From Actinomycetota bacterium (GTDB lineage: Bacteria > Actinomycetota > Acidimicrobiia > Acidimicrobiales > Ilumatobacteraceae), in NCBI GenBank assembly GCA_009702045.1, contig WLIV01000008.1, positions 62,001-126,000 on the forward strand: 64,000 nt of DNA, given 5' to 3'. Numbering within the stretch: position 1 is the first letter of the stretch; each line of letters begins with the position of its first letter. The notes beneath the pieces are model-generated. The model was not told the DNA's origin. It saw nothing but the letters and a program-made list of their open reading frames with translations, and did not search any database. Positions 50,113 through 58,034 of the stretch are shown in pieces. A program made the translations under genes and the position numbers.

Positions 50113-50223
50113 GGCTCGGTAGGCGCCGGGGGTGATGCCGCCGGCTCGGCGAACTGGCCGTTGAACGAACCTGACGGTCGAACGGCTCTTTCGGTGCTCG
50201 TGGCGATGGCGTTGGATGGGGGC

Positions 50224-53200
50224 ATGACCGTGCAACACGCAGAGCAACTCCTTGTCGCATCGCTGACCGGCACGACTCGGCCGGAAGCGCGGCAGCGCGA
50301 TCGTCTGGCTGCCGTCGTGCAGGACGAACAGTTGCGTGCCCTCACGTTCGCACTCACCGACGAGGTGCTGCGGTTCGACGACCACCGACGCGCTGCGGCC
50401 CGGTTCCGAGCAATCGTGCACGAGGTTGGGGTGCCACCGTCCTTGGGCCTGGTCGACGCATGGTCGCTGCGTGCCGGCGCCCTGCTCGCCCCGACGCTGC
50501 CATGGATCGTGATGCCGCTCGTCCGTCGGCGCATTGTGCGCGAGAGCAACGGCGTCGTCCTGCCAGCGGACGATCCGGAGTTCGCTCGCCACCTGGCCCG
50601 CCGTCGATCGGAGGGGTTCCCGCTCAACGTGAATGTGCTCGGCGAGGCGATCCTCAGCGACACCGAGGCCGATGAGCGCATGCGCCTGATTCGTGAGCGA
50701 GTAGCGCGTCCCGACGTGGACTACGTATCGCTCAAGATCTCGGCCGTGGTGGCCAACCTCGACGCGCTTGCGTTCGATCATTCGGTGGCGCTGATCTGTG
50801 AACGACTGCGAGTTCTGTACCGAGACGCGCAGCACACCACCCCGCAGGTGTTCGTCAACCTCGACATGGAGGAGTACCGCGACCTGCCGCTCACGATCAC
50901 GTCGCTGATGCAGGTGCTCGATGAACCCGAGTTCGTCGGCGTGGACGCGGGCATCGTGCTGCAGGCCTATCTCCCCGATTCGCACGGCGCGTGCGAGCAG
51001 TTGTGTGCGTGGGCGGCGGATCGCCACGCCCGGTCCGGTGGCACGTTGAAGGTGCGTGTCGTGAAGGGTGCCAACCTGGCGATGGAGAAGGTGGAAGCCG
51101 AACTGCATGGTTGGCCGCTGGCGCCGTACGGTTCCAAGGCCGAGGTCGATGCGAGCTTCAAGCGCTTGGTCGCGCGAGTGCTCGATCCGCGTTGGGTGGG
51201 TGCTGTACGCCTTGGTTTCGCCAGTCAGAACCTGTTCGACCTGGCATGGGCACTGGAGCTGTGCGCCGTGTATCCGGGTCGGATCGATCTCGAAATGCTG
51301 GAAGGCATGGCGCCTGCTCAGGCGCGAGCCGTGCGCGATGAAGCGGGCCAGGTGCTGCTCTATGCCCCAGTCGTACGGCATGACGATCTGGCGGCGAGCA
51401 TCGCCTACCTGACCCGACGGCTCGACGAGAACACCTCGTCAGACAACTTCTTGCGCGCCCTGTTCACGCTGCAGCCGGGTTCGGCGGACTGGGTCGATCA
51501 GGCTGCGCGCTTCACAGTAGCGATGGAGGCTCGCGGTGGTGTGCGCACCGAGCCACATCGCACGCAGGACCGTTCCTTGCCGGTGTCGTCGTCGGCACAC
51601 GACCAATTCGCGAACGCCGTCGACACCGACTGGACTCGCGAGGCGAACCGCGCATGGATCGCTGGCCACCTGGTGGCGCCCGTGGTGCCCGAGATGGTGC
51701 TCACCGACACCGTCGAGGCGGTCGACGCGGCCGTCGCTGCTGCGGTTACTGCCGGACAGCGGTGGGCTGGCACACCGTTCGCCGAACGCAGGGCACTGCT
51801 GCACGCCGTCGCCGACGAGATGGAACGCAGCCGTGGGGCGACGCTCTCGCTGATGGCGCACACTGCGTGCAAGACCGTGACCGAGGGCGACTCGGAGATC
51901 TCGGAAGGGGTCGATTTCGCTCGCTACTACGCGGACTGCACCCACTCGATCGAGGTCGCTCAACAGCGCGGGCTCGCCTTCTCTCCTCACGGGGTCGTGC
52001 TGGTCGCCGCTCCTTGGAACTTTCCCTACGCGATTCCGGCCGGTGGTGTGTTCGCTGCGCTCGCAGCCGGCAACGCTGTCCTGTTGAAGCCGGCGCCGGA
52101 GGTGCGGGCCGTCGGGCGTGCATTGGTCGACCAGCTCTGGCGCGCGGGGGTGCCCCGCGACCTCGTGCAGTTCGTGGCGACTCCCGACGACGAGGTCGGT
52201 CGCCACCTCGTGACGCACGACGACGTCGCCACCGTGGTGCTGACCGGTGGGTACGACACGGCCCAGATGTTCCGCTCGTGGAAGCCGTCGATCCGGATCC
52301 TCGCCGAGACCAGCGGCAAGAACGCCATGGTGATCACGGCCGCAGCGGACGAGGATGCAGCGATCAAGGATCTCGTGAAGTCGGCCTTCGGTCATGCGGG
52401 ACAGAAGTGCTCGGCGGCGAGCCTGGCAATCGTGGAGGCAGCGGTGTACGACGAGCCAGGCTTCCTGCCGCGACTCGCCGCCGCCGTGCGCAGCGTTCGT
52501 GTCGGTGAGGCTGGCAAGCTGTCGACGATGATGGGTCCGCTCATCGGCCCTCCATCCGAGAAGTTGCGCAAGGCACTCACCGTGCTCGAGCCAGGAGAGG
52601 CATGGCTCGTGCAGCCGCAGCGCCTCGACGAGTCGACGAACCTGTGGTCGCCCGGCGTGCGCATCGGTGTGCAAGCGGGCAGTTGGTTCCATCGCACGGA
52701 GTGTTTCGGTCCGGTACTCGGTGTGATGCGCGCCGAGAACCTCGACCACGCGATTGAACTGCAGAACGCGACGGACTTCGGCCTCACCGGAGGCATCCAG
52801 TCGCTCGACGAGCATGAGGTGGAGTACTGGCTCGAGCGAGTGCAGGTCGGTAACGCGTATGTGAACCGGCACATCACCGGTGCGGTCGTCCAGCGGCAGC
52901 CCTTCGGCGGGTGGAAGCGTTCGTCGATCGGCTGTGGCCCGAAGGCGGGTGGTCCGTTCTATGTCGAGGCCTTGGGTACCTCGAGCGGCGGCGCTCATGT
53001 CGAGGCCGACTTCCGCCGGGTATGGCGTGAGCACTTCGCCGTCGAGCACGACCCGTCCGGTCTGGCCTGCGAGCGCAACGTGTTGCGTCATCGACCATTG
53101 CCCTCGGTCGGTGTGTACATCGCCCCGGACGCCGACCCCGCCGCCGTGGATCTCGCCCGAATGGCCGCCCGTGTCGCGGGCGTGACCGCAGAAACCGTCG

Positions 53201-53400
53201 TCAGCCCCGCGACACAGAGCGTGGAACGGGTGCGGGTGGTGGGCACGATCACGGATGAGCAGCTGGCCGAATGTCATGCCGCTGGTGTTGAGGTCGACCG
53301 TGTGCAGCCCGTCGCCGACGCGATGGTGGAACTGCGCCGGTGGACCCGCGAGCAGAGCATCAGCACCACGCGGCATCGGCACGGTCGCTTGCTTGACTGA
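50224..53400 (+). CDS. putA: Bifunctional proline dehydrogenase / glutamate semialdehyde dehydrogenase
   Basis: 1058 residues. Proline dehydrogenase barrel (about 90-440; NVNVLGEAILSDTEA, LEMLEGMAP) and an aldehyde dehydrogenase (about 470-960) with catalytic Cys729 in GHAGQKCSAASLAIVE and Glu695 in LAETSGKNAMV. Oxidises proline to glutamate with FAD then NAD. No N-terminal DNA-binding domain, so it is not the trifunctional form. ATG 50224 is chosen because of GGATGGGGG just upstream; the open frame extends to 50086 through a repeat. Flanked on both sides by palindromic repeat copies. Confidence 0.92.
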   Translation: MTVQHAEQLLVASLTGTTRPEARQRDRLAAVVQDEQLRALTFALTDEVLRFDDHRRAAARFRAIVHEVGVPPSLGLVDAWSLRAGALLAPTLPWIVMPLVRRRIVRESNGVVLPADDPEFARHLARRRSEGFPLNVNVLGEAILSDTEADERMRLIRERVARPDVDYVSLKISAVVANLDALAFDHSVALICERLRVLYRDAQHTTPQVFVNLDMEEYRDLPLTITSLMQVLDEPEFVGVDAGIVLQAYLPDSHGACEQLCAWAADRHARSGGTLKVRVVKGANLAMEKVEAELHGWPLAPYGSKAEVDASFKRLVARVLDPRWVGAVRLGFASQNLFDLAWALELCAVYPGRIDLEMLEGMAPAQARAVRDEAGQVLLYAPVVRHDDLAASIAYLTRRLDENTSSDNFLRALFTLQPGSADWVDQAARFTVAMEARGGVRTEPHRTQDRSLPVSSSAHDQFANAVDTDWTREANRAWIAGHLVAPVVPEMVLTDTVEAVDAAVAAAVTAGQRWAGTPFAERRALLHAVADEMERSRGATLSLMAHTACKTVTEGDSEISEGVDFARYYADCTHSIEVAQQRGLAFSPHGVVLVAAPWNFPYAIPAGGVFAALAAGNAVLLKPAPEVRAVGRALVDQLWRAGVPRDLVQFVATPDDEVGRHLVTHDDVATVVLTGGYDTAQMFRSWKPSIRILAETSGKNAMVITAAADEDAAIKDLVKSAFGHAGQKCSAASLAIVEAAVYDEPGFLPRLAAAVRSVRVGEAGKLSTMMGPLIGPPSEKLRKALTVLEPGEAWLVQPQRLDESTNLWSPGVRIGVQAGSWFHRTECFGPVLGVMRAENLDHAIELQNATDFGLTGGIQSLDEHEVEYWLERVQVGNAYVNRHITGAVVQRQPFGGWKRSSIGCGPKAGGPFYVEALGTSSGGAHVEADFRRVWREHFAVEHDPSGLACERNVLRHRPLPSVGVYIAPDADPAAVDLARMAARVAGVTAETVVSPATQSVERVRVVGTITDEQLAECHAAGVEVDRVQPVADAMVELRRWTREQSISTTRHRHGRLLD

Positions 53401-53449
53401 CCTGAGTCGAGTCGAGTCGTGGAGACCCCGCCCGCCGCCCCACTCCGCA

Positions 53450-53496
53450 GCGTGTGAAGGCGTAACCGCACCCGGTGCGGTTACGCCTTCACACGC
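53450..53496. repeat. Palindromic repeat copy B, 3' flank of putA
   Basis: Perfect 23-base inverted repeat (53450-53472 with 53474-53496) around one central base. Shares arms and flanking CCCCACT...CAGG with copy A at 50064-50112. It stands 50 bases after the putA stop and could also terminate transcription. Confidence 0.8.
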
Positions 53497-53576
53497 AGGT
53501 GTCGGGGCGAGGAGCATTGGTGAAACGCGCACGACATTCGGAACCGTGGGGTCGCGGGCGGTACCGTTGCACCCTT

Positions 53577-54566
53577 ATGGCACATCGAATTGCAGTCATC
53601 GGCGGCGACGGGATCGGTCCGGAGGTCATCGCCGAAGCCCTCAAGGTGATCGCGGCGGCGGGTGTTGCCCTCGAACTCACCGAGTTCGAACTCGGTGGCA
53701 AGCGCTATCTGCGCGACGGCGAGATCCTCAGTGACGCCACGCTCGACCAGTTGCGTGGCTACGACGCCATCCTGCTGGGCGCGGTCGGCACGCCCGAGGT
53801 GCAGCCCGGCGTCATCGAGCGTGGCCTGCTGTTGAAGATGCGCTTCGAGCTCGACCTGTACGTCAACCAACGGCCGTTCATCGGCACCGCGCCCGGTGGA
53901 ACGGTGCCGCACGACTTCGTCGTCATCCGTGAGAACACCGAAGGCCCCTACGTCGGCGAGGGTGGAGTGCTCCGCAAGGGCACCCCGTTCGAGGTGGCCA
54001 CACAGGGCTCGGTGAACACTCGTATGGGTGTCGAGCGCATCATCCGCCACGCGTTCGGCGAAGCGATGAAGCGCCGCAAGCACCTCACCATGGTGCACAA
54101 GACGAACGTGCTCACATTCGCCGGCGACCTATGGCAGCGCACGTTCCGCGAAGTTGCCGTCGAGTACCCCGAGGTCGCAACGGCGTACAACCACGTCGAT
54201 GCGGCGTGCATCTACTTCGTGCAAGATCCGCACCGCTACGACGTGATCGTCACCGACAACCTGTTCGGCGACATCCTCACCGACCTTGGCGGCGCGGTCA
54301 GTGGCGGCGTCGGTCTGGCCAGCAGCGCCAACCTCAACCCGGCTCGCACCGGCCCCAGCATGTTCGAGCCGGTGCACGGCTCGGCACCCGACATCGTGGG
54401 CACCGGCAAGGCCGACCCGCGCGCCGCCATCCTTTCGGCCGCGCTGATGCTCGACTTCCTCGGTGAGTTCGCCACCGCCGATCGGGTGCGCGCCGCATGC
54501 GTCGAACCTGTTAGCGGCAGCACCACGGAGATCGGTTCACAAATCGCAGCCCGCGTGGCAGGCTGA
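53577..54566 (+). CDS. leuB: 3-isopropylmalate dehydrogenase
   Basis: 329 residues, decarboxylating dehydrogenase fold. [18 protein letters not shown] at the start, [14 protein letters not shown] and [15 protein letters not shown] with metal-binding Asp residues, and [15 protein letters not shown] are characteristic of LeuB of the short actinobacterial type. Third step of leucine synthesis, NAD dependent. TACCGT (53562-53567) nine bases before ATG 53577 suggests a leaderless transcript. ilvE follows after 44 bases, probably co-transcribed. Confidence 0.94.
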   Translation: MAHRIAVIGGDGIGPEVIAEALKVIAAAGVALELTEFELGGKRYLRDGEILSDATLDQLRGYDAILLGAVGTPEVQPGVIERGLLLKMRFELDLYVNQRPFIGTAPGGTVPHDFVVIRENTEGPYVGEGGVLRKGTPFEVATQGSVNTRMGVERIIRHAFGEAMKRRKHLTMVHKTNVLTFAGDLWQRTFREVAVEYPEVATAYNHVDAACIYFVQDPHRYDVIVTDNLFGDILTDLGGAVSGGVGLASSANLNPARTGPSMFEPVHGSAPDIVGTGKADPRAAILSAALMLDFLGEFATADRVRAACVEPVSGSTTEIGSQIAARVAG

Positions 54567-54610
54567 ACCGCACTACTTCACAGGCGTTCAAGGACAAACA
54601 AGGGGCAACG

Positions 54611-55528
54611 ATGCCGATTCAAACCACACCGAAGATCTGGATGAATGGTGAACTCGTGAACTGGGCCGACGCTCAGATCCACGTGCTCACCCACACCCTG
54701 CACTACGGCACCGGCGTGTTCGAGGGCATCCGCGCCTACGAGACGGCGAATGGACCGGCGGTCTTCCGCCTCACTGAGCACATCCAGCGCCTGTTCAGTT
54801 CGGCGAAAATCGTCGGGATGGAGATCCCGTACACGGTGGAGGAGCTCGTTCAGGCCACCAAGGACACCGTCGCCAGCACGGGTCTGCCGAGTTGCTACGT
54901 GCGTCCGATCGCGTACTACGGCTATGGCGAGATGGGTCTCAACACGCTGCCCTGCAGTGTCGATGTGGCGATCGCGTGCTGGCCGTGGGGCGCCTACCTT
55001 GGTGACGACGCCGTGAACAAGGGCGTGAGGATGAAGATCTCGTCCTGGACCCGCCACGACCACAACACGATGCCGCCTGCGTCGAAGACCACGGGCAACT
55101 ACGTGAACAGCTCGCTCGCCAAAGTCGAGGCCCTCAAGGCCGGCTACGACGAGGCGATCATGCTCGCCCCGAACGGCCTCGTGGCCGAGTGCACCGGTGA
55201 GAACATCTTCGCCGTCCGCAACGGCATCATCCTCACCCCGCCGATCTCGGCCGGAGCGCTCGAGGGCATCACCCAGAACACGGTGATGGCCATCGCCCGC
55301 GACCTCGGGTACGACGTCCGCGTCGACAACATCGCCCGCAGCGACCTCTACATCGCCGAGGAAATCTTTGTCTGTGGCACAGCCGCCGAAATCAGCGCTG
55401 TCAACTCGGTCGATGATCGCAAGGTGCCGTGCCCCGGCCCGAAGACGAAGGCCATCGCCGAGATCTACGCTCGCACGGTGCGCGCTCAGGAAGCCAAGTA
55501 CGCCCACTGGTGCGAACCGGCCGTCTGA
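54611..55528 (+). CDS. ilvE: Branched-chain amino acid aminotransferase
   Basis: 305 residues, class IV PLP aminotransferase. HTLHYGTGVFEGIRAYET is the family front; the cofactor Lys lies in PASKTTGNYVNS and EAIMLAPNGLVAECTGENIF with TPPISAGALEGITQNTV complete the signature. It transaminates the final keto acids to Leu, Ile and Val. An AAGGGG site precedes ATG 54611. The pairing leuB-ilvE gives a small BCAA operon. Confidence 0.94.
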   Translation: MPIQTTPKIWMNGELVNWADAQIHVLTHTLHYGTGVFEGIRAYETANGPAVFRLTEHIQRLFSSAKIVGMEIPYTVEELVQATKDTVASTGLPSCYVRPIAYYGYGEMGLNTLPCSVDVAIACWPWGAYLGDDAVNKGVRMKISSWTRHDHNTMPPASKTTGNYVNSSLAKVEALKAGYDEAIMLAPNGLVAECTGENIFAVRNGIILTPPISAGALEGITQNTVMAIARDLGYDVRVDNIARSDLYIAEEIFVCGTAAEISAVNSVDDRKVPCPGPKTKAIAEIYARTVRAQEAKYAHWCEPAV

Positions 55529-55543
55529 GCGGTCAGCGATTGC

Positions 55544-56002
55544 TCACGCACCGAACGCCTGCAGCATCCGTTGCAGGCGTTTTGCGTTCTGGCGACTCGT
55601 CATGTATCCGGATCTGCCGTCGATCGTGAGGCGCATGAAGGGCCCTGCGGCGCTCCAGCGAACCTGATCGGCGCGCAGTGGACGCTTGATGCGCACGGGG
55701 TGCGCGATCACCCGACTCGAGTGGAGGAGCAACAGCCGACTGGGGGTGATCGCGACAAACTCGAACTCGGCTCCCACGTTCATGCCCAACCCGGCCAGCA
55801 CGCCACCGCACGACAGGGTGAGGAACAGCACGAGGTGGTGCGCCGCGGTGCCGACGACGAACCCCAGCGCGAGGCCCAGCACCAGCCCACCCAGCACGGC
55901 TGCCCAGTGCCACGGTTTGCGCCGCATGAGGAAGATGATGTCGACGGTGAGTTCGCCCGTCAGTCGGGCGGTGGCATCAAGTGCCCGAGTGTGTGCGGAC
56001 AC
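55544..56002 (-). CDS. Hypothetical membrane protein with PH-like tail
   Basis: 152 residues. Two hydrophobic helices (WAAVLGGLVLGLALGFVV and HLVLFLTLSCGGVLAGLG) are followed by a soluble domain (FVAITPSRLLLLHSSRV) that looks like the bacterial PH-like domains. No function can be assigned. GTG 56002 is used. Its 3' end overlaps the hairpin that may terminate the ilvE transcript. The agmatinase gene ends eight bases upstream of its start, so the two are probably co-transcribed. Confidence 0.6.
   Translation of the reverse strand: MSAHTRALDATARLTGELTVDIIFLMRRKPWHWAAVLGGLVLGLALGFVVGTAAHHLVLFLTLSCGGVLAGLGMNVGAEFEFVAITPSRLLLLHSSRVIAHPVRIKRPLRADQVRWSAAGPFMRLTIDGRSGYMTSRQNAKRLQRMLQAFGA
55554..55581 (+). 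terminator. Possible leuB-ilvE terminator
   Basis: Ten-base perfect stem AACGCCTGCA (55554-55563) with TGCAGGCGTT (55572-55581), eight-base loop, then TTGCGTT. Located 26 bases after the ilvE stop, inside the 3' end of the convergent gene. Confidence 0.5.
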
Positions 56003-56009
56003 GTGTCGC

Positions 56010-57053
56010 TCAGCGGGCCGGCCGGCCGGGAGTCGCCCCTGCGGCGTCGCGCTTCTTGGCGGCCATGCCAGCGAGGCACTCGGTGAACAACCGGTGGGCC
56101 ACGTTCACCGTGCAGTCGGCGTGGTCGTATGCGGGGGAGACCTCGACAACATCCATTGCCACGACATGGTGGCGGTAGGCGAGCTCGCGGACAGCGTGCA
56201 GTAGATCGAGGGCGACGATGCCGCCCGGTTCGGGCGTGCCAGTGCCCGGGGCGTGCGCCGGGTCGAGCGAGTCGATGTCGATCGAGATGTACAGGTACTC
56301 AGCGCCGTCGAGTGCTTCCGCTACTGCGTTGGCGAGCACCGCCTTGAAGCCGCGGTCCCAGATCTCGTCCATCAGGTGCCAGCGCATGCCCTGCTGCGCC
56401 ATCCAGTCCCACACGTCTTGGCCGGGCCAGTAGCTGCGCAGACCGACCTGTACGAAGTTCTTGCCCGGGATCGCACCGGAGTCAATCAGGCGGCGCATCG
56501 GCGTGCCGTGGCTGGCCAGGTTGCCGTCGATCGTGTCGGCCGTGTCGGCGTGGGCGTCGAAGTGGATCATGCCGACGTTGCCGTGGCCGTAGACGTCTGC
56601 GACCGCAGTGGCCGATGGCCAGGTGATCGTGTGGTCGCCGCCGATGACGAACGGCACGATGCGCCGGCTGGCGACCTCATGTACCCGTTGGCGGATGTTG
56701 GCCAGGCTCTCGTCGGTGCGGCCATTGGGGCAGAACGCGTCGCCGTAGTCGACAACCTCCAACCAGTCGTACATCTCCAGCCCAAGACCAAGGTGGTAGG
56801 TGCCCGACTGATAGGCGTTCGTGCGGATCGCCCGCGGACCGAAACGTGCGCCCGGACGGTTGGTGGTGCCGAGGTCGAACGGTGCCCCGATCACGGCCAC
56901 GTCGGGCTGCCACTCGTCGAGTTGTGCGGCGTCGGTGAGCAGCGGCCGCTGACCGAACGTCAGCACACTGCCCAGGCTGTATCCCTGGTCGAGCTGCTGC
57001 TGGTAGCTGGCGGAGATCTCACGGCGCGGTTCCGGCCGCTGCGGTTCGCTCAT
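56010..57053 (-). CDS. speB: Agmatinase-like ureohydrolase
   Basis: 347 residues, arginase superfamily. Manganese-ligand motifs VIGGDHTITW, HFDAHADTAD and SIDIDSLDPAHAPGTGTPEPGG are intact. The GTPEPGG segment is typical of agmatinases, so production of putrescine and urea from agmatine is the best guess; guanidinobutyrase or proclavaminate-like relatives cannot be excluded. ATG 57053 has TACGGT (57066-57061) seven bases upstream. With hss elsewhere in the window this gives a route to homospermidine. Confidence 0.88.
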   Translation of the reverse strand: MSEPQRPEPRREISASYQQQLDQGYSLGSVLTFGQRPLLTDAAQLDEWQPDVAVIGAPFDLGTTNRPGARFGPRAIRTNAYQSGTYHLGLGLEMYDWLEVVDYGDAFCPNGRTDESLANIRQRVHEVASRRIVPFVIGGDHTITWPSATAVADVYGHGNVGMIHFDAHADTADTIDGNLASHGTPMRRLIDSGAIPGKNFVQVGLRSYWPGQDVWDWMAQQGMRWHLMDEIWDRGFKAVLANAVAEALDGAEYLYISIDIDSLDPAHAPGTGTPEPGGIVALDLLHAVRELAYRHHVVAMDVVEVSPAYDHADCTVNVAHRLFTECLAGMAAKKRDAAGATPGRPAR

Positions 57054-57129
57054 GGCTGCCACCGTACCGCCCCCACCTCGCCCCGTGGCCCGTCTCCATG
57101 GTTGGGCGCGTTTCGTGCCGCTGCTGTCC

Positions 57130-57208
57130 AACGGGTGCGGTTCGTGCCGGCTGGCGGCACGAACCGCACCCGTGGGAGCTGGCACGGACACGCCCGACAG
57201 GAATCGCG
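57130..57208 (+). repeat. Dispersed palindromic repeat, copy R2
   Basis: Perfect 19-base inverted repeat (57131-57149 with 57155-57173, loop GCTGG) followed by GGGAGCTGG and the first GACAGGAATCGCGCCC unit. Aligns with the reverse complement of 9451-9537. Confidence 0.75.
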
Positions 57209-57256
57209 CCCGACAGGAATCGCGCCCGACGGGAATCGCGCCCGACGGGAATCGCG
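57193..57256 (+). repeat. 16-base tandem repeat, four copies
   Basis: Units at 57193, 57209, 57225 and 57241, each CCCGACAGGAATCGCG or CCCGACGGGAATCGCG. A partial fifth unit follows. One copy of the same unit ends repeat R1 near 9451-9470. Confidence 0.85.
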
Positions 57257-57865
57257 CCCGAAAAAGCGAAGCGCCCCGGGTGGTGCTGCGGGCCGAAGCC
57301 TGCGCGCCCCCCGGGGCGACTCCTGGTTGGAGTGGATCCCTTATCGATCGATCATCGGGCGTTAGCCTTCTTTTCGACCAATGTCATCGCCCGTCGGAGC
57401 TTGCGCTTCGGCGGGCGATCCGCGTGCCAGTCCGTCTCCGGTTGCCCGGCTCGGTCTCCAGCGAGGACGCCGTTGCGAGTTGCCCCGCACCGTCGACCGG
57501 GTCGTGTCGCACCCCGCCCGGTTGCCCGACCGTGGTGTTCGCCTCCCCAGCACTGCCACTCTCCCCCGAAGGATCGAACAACAGCTCCCGGATCTTCCTC
57601 CTACCGGCACCGCTTCCGCCTCGTGGACCCGGTTGGCCTTCGGTTTGCCGCCGCCGTCATTGCTGACGATGATGGCACTCCGACACCTTTCCTCGGACCC
57701 CGGTGGGCGTGCGCTCTCCGGTACAAGGGTCACTTTGGACCGCCCATTTGCGCAGGTCAAGACGTATTTTCGGTCCTCACAGGGTTATCCACCGCGATGC
57801 GGCGTTAGTCACAGAATTTCTTTCCTCGTCCACTGCGTCTCCACAGGTTGTGCACAGGTTCGACG

Positions 57866-57894
57866 TTGACGTGAGCGGGAAATGCGGGTTGAAT
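57866..57894 (+). promoter_or_regulatory. cimA leader promoter
   Basis: TTGACG (57866-57871), 17-base spacer, TTGAAT (57889-57894), then six bases to the leader GTG at 57901. Same geometry as the leuA leader promoter. Confidence 0.7.
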
Positions 57895-57900
57895 AGCTTC

Positions 57901-57954
57901 GTGACTTCGTCGGCTCGGCACTGCGCCCTCACCTCGATCATCATCATTCGCTAG
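57901..57954 (+). CDS. Isoleucine leader peptide of cimA
   Basis: Seventeen-residue ORF MTSSARHCALTSIIIIR starting at GTG, with four consecutive Ile codons (ATC ATC ATC ATT, 57937-57948) just before the final Arg and TAG. No Shine-Dalgarno; the start is six bases after a -10 hexamer, implying a leaderless transcript. The position ahead of a hairpin, an intrinsic terminator and the citramalate synthase gene makes it an attenuator leader sensing charged isoleucyl-tRNA. Confidence 0.85.
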   Translation: MTSSARHCALTSIIIIR

Positions 57955-57982
57955 CGCACCTCGGCCCCACGCCGATGTGCGC
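57954..57982 (+). promoter_or_regulatory. Hairpin starting on the leader stop codon (cimA attenuator)
   Basis: GCGCAC (57954-57959), mismatch, TCGGC, loop CCCAC, GCCGA, mismatch, GTGCGC (57977-57982): 11 base pairs. Its first base is the G of the leader TAG, exactly as in the leuA attenuator. Confidence 0.65.
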
Positions 57983-57984
57983 TC

Positions 57985-58015
57985 AGAGCCGCCCCTTCGG
58001 GCGGCTCTTTCATTT
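57985..58015 (+). terminator. cimA attenuator terminator
   Basis: Perfect ten-base stem AGAGCCGCCC (57985-57994) with GGGCGGCTCT (57999-58008), loop CTTC, followed by TTCATTT. Lies between the isoleucine leader and the cimA start, 20 bases upstream of its ATG. Confidence 0.85.
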
Positions 58016-58034
58016 CTCCGGAAAGGTGCACCCC

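Larger units (their letters stand above)
57054..57865. other. Long intergenic region with repeats, no confident gene
   Basis: The longest gap in the window. It holds the palindromic repeat R2 (57130-57208), a 16-base tandem array, and 57360-57760, where two overlapping minus-strand frames (for example VSNDGGGKPKANRVHEAEAV and then RKIRELLFDPSG in another frame) look like decayed coding sequence, perhaps of an HNH/DUF222-type protein, though I cannot prove it. A ten-base-pair hairpin lies at 57386-57419. The isoleucine leader promoter begins at the right end. Confidence 0.5.

Noticed and set aside
53401-53576. Search for a leucine leader peptide in front of leuB
   Set aside because: Short frames here contain no run of Leu, Ile or Val codons; the hairpin belongs to the dispersed repeat.
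57193-57256. Short regular repeats considered as a CRISPR array
   Set aside because: The 16-base units are contiguous with no spacers, and no cas genes are nearby.
57785-57856. TTATCCACC and TTGTGCACA resembling DnaA boxes
   Set aside because: Only two imperfect boxes far apart, with no dnaA, dnaN or AT-rich unwinding region; the stretch precedes the isoleucine leader promoter instead.
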